Shown piece by piece: positions 5,554-9,574 of a DNA stretch of 9,574 nt (the stretch's first letter is position 1; each line of letters starts with the position of its first letter). This DNA is from Thermococcus sp. (GTDB taxonomy: Archaea; Methanobacteriota_B; Thermococci; Thermococcales; Thermococcaceae), in NCBI GenBank assembly GCA_027062125.1, contig JAMOTW010000058.1, positions 1 through 9,574 on the forward strand, in the 5' to 3' direction. Under the pieces are notes generated by a model that saw only the letters and a list, made by a program, of their open reading frames with translations, was not told where the DNA came from and did no database searches. A program made the position numbers and the translations under genes.

Positions 5554-5865
5554 GACCTCGTCCAGGAAGCGCTTCGCGAAGTCGTCGAAGCTCTCCACCG
5601 GGAGGGTTACCTCCTTCCCGTTGACCTTCCCCTCGAAGATGAGCTTTCTGGCCGTTATCTCCAGTATCTTCTTGAAGTCCGGGTTCTCATCCACGGTGCT
5701 CTCGAGAACCCTCGTGAACTCCGCCTCGTCGGCGTGCCTCACAACGCCCTCTATGATGACTTCCTTTCCGCACTCCTCCTCAGTGCAGCGGAATTTAAAG
5801 GGGAGGCCGGGTTCGACCTCCACCGGGATCGTCAGGCCGTCGGCGTTGTAGATAAAGACCTTCAT
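5536..5865 (-). CDS. Small protein of unknown function, coupled to GfcR-like gene
   Basis: A 109-residue acidic protein starting MKVFIYNADGLTIPVEVEPG. I do not recognise the family. The N-terminal half is beta-rich with a single Cys pair spaced CTEEEC (C27, C32) that could bind metal or form a disulphide; the C-terminal half has helices and ends FAKRFLDEVLVLKS. No signal peptide or membrane segment is seen. I chose the ATG at 5865 because GGAGTGATT lies about 5 bases before it. A GTG at 5874, overlapping the stop of the gene before it, would add three residues. It follows the GfcR-like regulator with essentially no gap, so the two are probably co-transcribed. Its last 18 bases overlap the convergent Lrp/AsnC gene. 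Confidence 0.75.
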   Translation of the reverse strand: MKVFIYNADGLTIPVEVEPGLPFKFRCTEEECGKEVIIEGVVRHADEAEFTRVLESTVDENPDFKKILEITARKLIFEGKVNGKEVTLPVESFDDFAKRFLDEVLVLKS

Positions 5866-5870
5866 TCCAA

Positions 5871-6587
5871 TCACTCCAGCCTTATGAGGCTCTCCACCGG
5901 GATGCTGTACTCCTCTTTGAGGCGGTCAACCACGTCGCCGACGCTTATGAGGAAGAACATCCCGACGGGCTTCGCACCGGCCTGCCTGCACATCTCGAGG
6001 AGGGCCCTCTGCGTTTCCCCGCTCCTTATAACGTCATCCACTATGAGTACGTTCTCTCCCTTTCTGAGCGCCCACTGTGGCAGGTAGAGTGTTGTAACGC
6101 TTCCCGAGGCGCTCGGGACGTAGCTGACCTCGTAGAACTTCTCAACGCCCACTTCCTTCTTCTTCTTGGCATAGACGACGTCGACGTTGAGCTCCCTCGC
6201 CACGTGGACGCCGAGGGCTATGCCGTCCGTTGCGGCTGTTAGGACCTTGTCCACGTTCTTGTCCATGTACCTTCCGGCCACGTCTTCAGCTATAAGGCTC
6301 ATCAGCGCGGTGTCGCTGAGGACGGGCATGTTGTCGAAAAACCCGTACTCATCGAACTTTATCCTCTTCCGGACCTCCTCCTCTATATTTATGTACGGCA
6401 GGAGCAGGTTGAGGAGCTCCTTCGTCCTCTCGGCGCTGGGGAGGACCTTCCCGCGGACGTACCTGTTGAGCACAGTTATCGGGAGCCCCGTTATCTTGGA
6501 GAGCTCCTCGTAGGTGTAGGTCTTCTTGAGCAGCCTGAGTACCCTGACCAGTCTCAGCTTCTCCTGCACGGACTTCAGCTGACTCAC
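5871..6587 (-). CDS. gfcR: GfcR-like regulator: helix-turn-helix plus phosphoribosyltransferase domain
   Basis: A 238-residue protein (from the GTG). The N-terminus is a DNA-binding module: YTYEELSKITGLPITVLNRY then VRGKVLPSAERTKELL (about 24-59). The rest is an orotate-phosphoribosyltransferase-like fold, with a basic KKKK segment near 141-144 and the PRPP-binding signature VLIVDDVIRSGET at about 180-192, both acidic residues kept. This architecture is that of the archaeal family once called orotate-phosphoribosyltransferase-like protein and now GfcR, a sugar-catabolism regulator in haloarchaea; its role in Thermococcales is not shown by the sequence. Start choice: a TATA box at 6623-6631 predicts transcription near 6602, and GGAGGTGA (6599-6592) sits 4 bases before GTG 6587. 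The upstream ATG at 6608 would lie before or at the predicted start and lacks a binding site. It is followed directly by a small unknown gene. Confidence 0.85.
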   Translation of the reverse strand: MSQLKSVQEKLRLVRVLRLLKKTYTYEELSKITGLPITVLNRYVRGKVLPSAERTKELLNLLLPYINIEEEVRKRIKFDEYGFFDNMPVLSDTALMSLIAEDVAGRYMDKNVDKVLTAATDGIALGVHVARELNVDVVYAKKKKEVGVEKFYEVSYVPSASGSVTTLYLPQWALRKGENVLIVDDVIRSGETQRALLEMCRQAGAKPVGMFFLISVGDVVDRLKEEYSIPVESLIRLE

Positions 6588-6591
6588 GCTC

Positions 6592-6632
6592 TCACCTCCG
6601 GTGCCCATTGATTAACAAGAAAATGTATAAAT
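6592..6632 (-). promoter_or_regulatory. Promoter and ribosome binding site of the GfcR-like gene
   Basis: The minus strand reads CATATTTATACATTTTC across 6619-6635, a strong archaeal TATA box with purine-rich sequence before it. About 25 bases on is GGAGGTGA (6599-6592), a near-perfect match to the archaeal anti-Shine-Dalgarno complement. The pair decides that translation starts at GTG 6587 rather than ATG 6608, and shows that this gene has its own promoter although it follows the ffh cluster. Confidence 0.75.
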
Positions 6633-6641
6633 ATGTTTCGG

Positions 6642-7142
6642 TCACTCGGTGACCTTTACAATCTTTCTGCGGTATTCCTCTATAACGTGGCCGTATTCAC
6701 GGAGCAGGAACTCCTTTGTAACGGGCTCCCCGTCGGGGTGGTTGATGCCTGGGCAGAAGGGGTCGATTTTAACGTAGACTTCCATCTTCCTTCCCGACTT
6801 CACGAACACGAAAGGATACAGCCTGCAGGCGAGGGGCCTGTGGGAGTATATCCTGCACCTCTTCGTCTCCGGGTCGAGGAAGACGCAGGCCCCGTCAAAG
6901 GGTCTCTTCTTTATAGCGTAGCTGAGGAACTTGTCCCCGCGGTAGAACATCTTATCGTAGTCGACGAATTCCCAGGCGTTATAGCCCAGCTCCTCGATTC
7001 TGGCTATATCCTCGTCCCTCACGGGTATCTCGAGCTCGTAGCAGCACCGCCCGCAGTCCTCGAGGCACTTAAATTTGAAGGTGGGGTCGTGCTCCACCTC
7101 GAGGGTCTCGAGGTCGATGGTGGCGACCCACCTCTTCTCCAA
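6642..7142 (-). CDS. YkgJ-family cysteine-cluster protein (zinc or iron binding)
   Basis: A 166-residue protein of the YkgJ family (PF03692). The metal-binding pattern is intact: C26-xxx-C30-GR-C33-C34 in the N-terminal third, then C86 (ACVFLD), C96 (RCRIYSHRP), C106 (ACRLYPF) and C130 (DPFCPG), eight cysteines in all. The CVFL...RCxIYxxRPxxCRxYPF block is the family signature. The family is thought to hold zinc or an iron-sulphur cluster; its biochemical job is not established. The start is TTG at 7142, supported by GGGGGTGAGG directly upstream; a GTG at codon 6 is an alternative. It lies four bases after the stop of the lone RAM gene, so it is in the ffh transcription unit. No transmembrane segment is present. 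Confidence 0.88.
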   Translation of the reverse strand: MEKRWVATIDLETLEVEHDPTFKFKCLEDCGRCCYELEIPVRDEDIARIEELGYNAWEFVDYDKMFYRGDKFLSYAIKKRPFDGACVFLDPETKRCRIYSHRPLACRLYPFVFVKSGRKMEVYVKIDPFCPGINHPDGEPVTKEFLLREYGHVIEEYRRKIVKVTE

Positions 7143-7146
7143 CCCC

Positions 7147-7386
7147 TCACCCCCTGTAGGAGCTGGCTATCAGCGTCTCCGTCATCTCTATGTGCCTGAG
7201 CTTCCTCAGAACCTCGTCGTGGAACCTGTCGAGCTCCTCTATGCTCCCGACCTTGACGCGGAGGATGAGATCGTACTCTCCGTAGACTCTGTATATCTCC
7301 TTTATCCTGTCGTTGTCTTTGAGGGCGTTGTGAACCTCCTCCTCATAACCGGGCTTAACGACCACGAGCACGAAGGCCTCCATCAT
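7147..7386 (-). CDS. Stand-alone RAM (Lrp/AsnC ligand-binding) domain protein
   Basis: A 79-residue protein that is only the C-terminal half of an Lrp/AsnC regulator: MEAFVLVVVKPGYEEEVHNA at the start, GEYDLILRVKV (about 36-46) at the effector-site position, and a final strand TETLIASSYRG. There is no helix-turn-helix, so it cannot bind DNA as Lrp does. Known stand-alone RAM proteins form ring-like oligomers and may bind amino acids or modulate full-length partners. The first ATG (7386) overlaps the ffh stop; a second ATG at 7383 directly after it is equally possible. The ribosome binding site is weak, so coupling to ffh translation is likely. It is followed four bases later by the YkgJ-type gene. 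Length is typical for this class, so it is not a truncated pseudogene. Confidence 0.9.
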   Translation of the reverse strand: MMEAFVLVVVKPGYEEEVHNALKDNDRIKEIYRVYGEYDLILRVKVGSIEELDRFHDEVLRKLRHIEMTETLIASSYRG

Positions 7387-8729
7387 ATCCCGAACCCCCC
7401 GAAGTTGAACTTCTTGGCCATCTTGGCCAGCTTCCTCTTGTCCATGCTCTTGAACATCTTTTTCATTTGGTTGTACTGGTTTAAAAGTTCTCTGACTTCA
7501 GCGGTGCTCGTTCCCGAGCCCCTGGCTATGCGCTTTATCCTCGAGTAGTTGATTATCTCCGGGTTCTCGAGCTCCTCCTCCGTCATGGAGTCCATTATTA
7601 CACGGTACCTCTTCAGCTTCTCCTCGCCGACTTTGACCGCATCCTCAGGAAGGGAGTAGCCCATGCCCGGTATCATCTGGAGAACCTGCTTGAGCGGCCC
7701 CATCTTCTGCATCGCCTCGAGCTGGGCGTACATGTCCTTGAGGTTGAACTTGCCTTTGAGGAACTTGTCGAGGTCCTCCTCCTTAAACTCCTGCTGCTTC
7801 TGGAGCTCCTCCAGCTTCTCGAGGAGGCCCTCTATGTCGCCCATCCCGAGGAGCCTGGAGACGAAGCGCTTGGGGTCGAAGGCCTCTAGATCGTCGATCC
7901 TTTCGCCGACACCGATGAACTTTATCGGCGCACCGGTTGCGGCAACGGCGGAGAGTGCTCCACCACCCTTAGCGCTTCCATCTAGCTTCGTGACGATTAT
8001 CGAGCCTATAGGGGTGGCTTCCTTGAAGGCGAGGGCCTGGTTGTAGGCCTGCTGACCGATGGTTCCATCAATGACGAGTATGACCTCGTGGGGCTTTATG
8101 GCCTCGCTTATCTGCTTCATCTCCTCTATGAGACCGGACTCATCCTTGTGCCTTCCGGCGGAGTCGACTATGATGACGTCCACGCCTTTCTCCTTGAAGT
8201 ACTCAACGCCCTCTCTGGCGAGCTTTACGGCATCCTTCTCCTCTGGGTCTCCAAAGACCTCTATTCCCAGCGGCTCGACGAGCTGCTTGAGCTGGTAGTA
8301 CGCCCCCGGACGCCAGGTGTCGGAGCAGACGAGGCCGACCTTGTAGCCCCTCTTCTGGAGGTGTCTCGCGAGCTTTGCCACGCTCGTGGTCTTACCCGAA
8401 CCCTGTATACCAACGGTGAGCAGGATGGTTGGCTTCTCCTTTATCTCCAGGGGCTTCGCCTCTTTTCCGAGGAACTTCGTGAGCTCCTCGTAGACTATCT
8501 GGATTATATGCTCCTTCTTGGAGGCCCCCGCGGGGGGCTCCTCCTCAAGGGCCCTCTTCTCTATCGTCTTCGTTAACTGGAGAACGAGCCTGACGTTTAC
8601 ATCCGCCTGAATGAGTGCCCTCTGTATGTCTCTCACGACTTCCTTTATCGTCGCTTCGTCTACGGTCCGCGACCGGGCAAGCTTCCTGAGGGCGCTGTTG
8701 AGTGCCTTTCCAAGCTTTTCCAGGGGCAT
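7383..8729 (-). CDS. srp54: Signal recognition particle GTPase SRP54 (Ffh)
   Basis: A 448-residue protein of normal length for archaeal SRP54. It binds 7S RNA (with SRP19) and signal peptides, and works with FtsY to bring ribosomes to the membrane translocon. Domains: N domain (about 1-90, four-helix bundle); G domain with P-loop GIQGSGKTT (107-115), DTWRPGA (137-143), DSAGRH (189-194), TKLDGSAKGGG (247-257); then the Met-rich M domain (about 296-440) with GMGD, IPGMG and the RNA-binding RIKRIARGSGTS (397-408). The C-terminal tail is FGGFGI. The ATG follows GGTGAGAGAAA, and a palindromic TATA box lies about 36 bases upstream. The 3' end overlaps the RAM gene, making this the first gene of a three-gene unit. 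All GTPase motifs are intact. Confidence 0.98.
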   Translation of the reverse strand: MPLEKLGKALNSALRKLARSRTVDEATIKEVVRDIQRALIQADVNVRLVLQLTKTIEKRALEEEPPAGASKKEHIIQIVYEELTKFLGKEAKPLEIKEKPTILLTVGIQGSGKTTSVAKLARHLQKRGYKVGLVCSDTWRPGAYYQLKQLVEPLGIEVFGDPEEKDAVKLAREGVEYFKEKGVDVIIVDSAGRHKDESGLIEEMKQISEAIKPHEVILVIDGTIGQQAYNQALAFKEATPIGSIIVTKLDGSAKGGGALSAVAATGAPIKFIGVGERIDDLEAFDPKRFVSRLLGMGDIEGLLEKLEELQKQQEFKEEDLDKFLKGKFNLKDMYAQLEAMQKMGPLKQVLQMIPGMGYSLPEDAVKVGEEKLKRYRVIMDSMTEEELENPEIINYSRIKRIARGSGTSTAEVRELLNQYNQMKKMFKSMDKRKLAKMAKKFNFGGFGI

Positions 8730-8734
8730 TTTCT

Positions 8735-8770
8735 CTCACCGTAGTGAGGAGGCCTTCAAAGTTTATAAAC
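8735..8770 (-). promoter_or_regulatory. ffh promoter with perfectly palindromic TATA box
   Basis: GTTTATAAAC at 8761-8770 equals its own reverse complement and is placed correctly for ffh: about 36 bases before the ATG, with predicted transcription near 8740 and the GGTGAG binding site at 8740-8735. Because it is symmetric, it could also fire to the right. Confidence 0.65.
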
Positions 8771-8796
8771 AGTTGGGTCGGCCGCTGTCCCGATGT

Positions 8797-8859
8797 GTCT
8801 ATTCCGGAGCCGAGACCGTCAGGACTGACGGGCTCCTGCAGGTATCCGCTCAAATAGAC
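8797..8859 (+). other. Foldable segment between ffh and the 69-aa gene
   Basis: Three nested pairings occur: GTCTATT (8797-8803) with AATAGAC (8853-8859), GGAGC (8806-8810) with GCTCC (8832-8836), and CCGTCA (8816-8821) with TGACGG (8826-8831) around a GGAC loop. There is a five-base bulge on the left and a 16-base unpaired stretch on the right. It begins about 30 bases right of the palindromic TATA box and ends before the next promoter. It may be a small RNA or a protein-binding site. It does not fit a box C/D or a clear H/ACA pattern. Confidence 0.3.
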
Positions 8860-8897
8860 GATTGCCGATATTATCTTTAACGAATGTCTATAGGAAA

Positions 8898-8935
8898 CCT
8901 TTTTATATTCTTGAATAGTACACAGTAACGGTGAT
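8898..8935 (+). promoter_or_regulatory. Promoter and ribosome binding site of the 69-aa gene
   Basis: AAACCTTTTTATATTC holds a good TATA box around 8899-8908, predicting transcription near 8930. GGTGAT at 8930-8935 then serves as binding site for ATG 8940. The GTG inside that site (8931) would leave no leader, so it is less likely to be the start. Confidence 0.6.
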
Positions 8936-8939
8936 ATCT

Positions 8940-9149
8940 ATGACAACTGTTATCCGGAAGGATGCGGAAAGGTTTTTGAAGGAGCTTAGAGCCCATTACG
9001 GCGATGTCTGGAAGATACCACGCAGTAACTACCTATCCAAACCAGATTTTGTCGTTGTAGACCCTAAGAGTGGTAAAAAGACCAAAGTCAGCTTCGTCTC
9101 CCTCGACGACGGAGAAGTCGTTGGCGTCGTGTATGACGAGCTCGGTTGA
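8940..9149 (+). CDS. 69-residue protein of unknown function
   Basis: Starts MTTVIRKDAERFLKELRAHY and ends VVGVVYDELG. I do not recognise a family. The N-terminal third is an amphipathic, basic helix; the rest looks beta-rich (DFVVVDPKSG, KKTKVSFVSL, DGEVVGVVYD), consistent with a small alpha-plus-beta fold. It has no cysteine, no signal peptide and no membrane segment. Coding evidence is a well-placed TATA box, a GGTGAT binding site before the ATG, strong coding character and an oligo-T tract right after the stop. It is likely a single-gene transcript. A GTG at 8931 would add three residues. DNA binding is possible from its basic helix but is only a guess. Confidence 0.75.
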   Translation: MTTVIRKDAERFLKELRAHYGDVWKIPRSNYLSKPDFVVVDPKSGKKTKVSFVSLDDGEVVGVVYDELG

Positions 9150-9156
9150 ACTTTCG

Positions 9157-9162
9157 TTTTTT
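9157..9162 (+). terminator. T6 terminator after the 69-aa gene
   Basis: Six T residues begin 8 bases after the stop codon, with no hairpin, as is usual for archaeal intrinsic termination. Confidence 0.5.
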
Positions 9163-9166
9163 GGCT

Positions 9167-9188
9167 AATTCTACTCAAATTCTACTCA
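9167..9188 (+). repeat. Perfect 11-bp tandem direct repeat
   Basis: AATTCTACTCA occurs twice in a row (9167-9177 and 9178-9188), just upstream of the next gene's promoter. It may be replication slippage or a tandem operator; nothing else distinguishes it. Confidence 0.6.
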
Positions 9189-9210
9189 CATGTTTTAGTT
9201 AATGGAAAAT

Positions 9211-9245
9211 AATTAAATACTTCCATGTTGTAAATTCTCCGGTGG
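9211..9245 (+). promoter_or_regulatory. Promoter and ribosome binding site of the last gene
   Basis: AATTAAATAC (9211-9220) is a TATA-like box whose centre lies about 25 bases before a predicted start near 9241. GGTGG at 9241-9245 precedes the ATG at 9251 by 5 bases. Confidence 0.55.
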
Positions 9246-9250
9246 AAATA

Positions 9251-9574
9251 ATGCCCGTTGAAGTTTACCGTGAGGCCCTTCGACTGGCCGCGGACATACG
9301 TGACAAATACCTCAGGGCTGTCACCTACGCTAAAATTGGCTACTACATGCACCGGGCCAGGCATCCCGAGTACAAGACCGCCTTCAAGTATGCATTCAAC
9401 GTCGTCTCCTCCATGGAGAACCCATTTCTGGCCGCCAAGGCCCTCATAGAAATAGGCACCTACCTCTGGAAGACCGGCTCCAAAACCGCCAGGAAGGTCT
9501 TCGGTCAGGTTCACGATGCCATCCTCGATTTTCCCCAACCGGTACGCGATGATCTCCTCGAGGAGCTCGTGGTT
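9251..9574 (+). CDS. Alpha-helical repeat protein, N-terminal part (3' end outside window)
   Basis: An open frame of 108 codons from ATG 9251 to the window edge, beginning MPVEVYREALRLAADIRDKY. Nothing in it is a recognised catalytic motif. The sequence is almost wholly helical, with repeating units of about 30-40 residues in which an Ala-rich helix is followed by an aromatic one: YLRAVTYAKIGYYMHRA, then FLAAKALIEIGTYLWKTG. The recurring A-x-x-x-IG-x-Y pattern resembles TPR-like or other alpha-solenoid proteins, which act as binding scaffolds. No signal peptide is visible, so it is probably cytoplasmic. The start is supported by GGTGG 5 bases before the ATG and a TATA box about 35 bases upstream. 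It lies in the same direction as the 69-aa gene but has its own promoter. Confidence 0.75.
   Translation, partial: MPVEVYREALRLAADIRDKYLRAVTYAKIGYYMHRARHPEYKTAFKYAFNVVSSMENPFLAAKALIEIGTYLWKTGSKTARKVFGQVHDAILDFPQPVRDDLLEELVV

Noticed and set aside
6588..6608. ATG at 6608 as start of the GfcR-like gene
   Set aside because: It sits at or before the predicted transcription start and would place a strong GGAGGTGA binding site inside the coding region; GTG 6587 fits much better.
6633..7199. Plus-strand 188-codon frame
   Set aside because: Antisense shadow of the YkgJ-type gene, whose cysteine motifs and binding site make the minus strand the coding one.
8545..8853. Minus-strand 102-codon frame overlapping the start of ffh
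   Set aside because: It runs through the ffh promoter and overlaps the strongly supported SRP54 frame in another phase; its product looks like random low-complexity translation.
8797..8859. Box C/D or H/ACA guide RNA
   Set aside because: No RTGATGA/CTGA box pair is placed correctly, no ACA follows the closing stem, and the unpaired stretches are too lopsided for a pseudouridylation pocket.
9182..9538. Minus-strand 118-codon frame
   Set aside because: It is antisense to the helical-repeat gene, which has a promoter, binding site and coherent protein; the minus product has no recognisable character.

Overview
The window reads as the chromosome of a hyperthermophilic euryarchaeon of the order Thermococcales, most likely a GC-rich Thermococcus. 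Supporting signs are an archaeal aIF2-alpha/Nop10/PAC2 gene string, archaeal SRP54, a GfcR-type phosphoribosyltransferase regulator, archaeal TATA boxes about 25 nt ahead of very short leaders, GGTGA-type ribosome binding sites, and one- to four-base gene overlaps or gaps. This assignment is inferred from protein and signal character, not from a database match.

Layout. (1) 1-1202, plus strand: the translation/RNA-modification operon, with the 3' end of aIF2-alpha, then Nop10 (59 aa, too short for a routine ORF cut-off), then a PAC2-family proteasome-assembly-chaperone homologue. (2) 1203-1394: a short interval holding what looks like the tail of a broken gene. (3) 1395-4388, minus strand: a 997-residue lipoprotein made of two tandem copies of an Ig-like module plus a GH99/WbsX-like module. 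It is visibly richer in A+T than everything around it. (4) 4389-4959: 570 bases without a gene but full of secondary structure: at least five consecutive perfect hairpins, a nested hairpin followed by a T-rich tract, a 17-bp inverted repeat about 250 bp apart, and a pair of degenerate direct repeats. (5) 4960-5037, minus strand: tRNA-Arg(CCT) with an encoded CCA, diverging from (6) an Lrp/AsnC regulator (5107-5553, plus) across what looks like one shared TATA box. (7) 5536-8729, minus strand: a compact cluster in transcription order ffh/SRP54, a stand-alone RAM domain, a YkgJ-type cysteine-cluster protein, then (from its own promoter) a GfcR-like regulator and a small conserved-looking protein. 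(8) 8730-8939: an intergenic region with a perfectly palindromic TATA box and a foldable segment. (9) 8940-9149: a 69-aa protein of unknown function, then (10) 9251 to the end: the start of an alpha-helical repeat protein, cut by the window.

How the parts fit. The left operon and the ffh cluster are core information-processing genes. Regions 3-4 form an accessory island between them, ending beside a tRNA gene: a secreted carbohydrate-active-looking lipoprotein and a structured, apparently non-coding stretch that could be an undescribed RNA or a short repeat element. The GfcR-like regulator and two Lrp/RAM-type proteins suggest metabolite-responsive control nearby, but no target can be read from the sequence.
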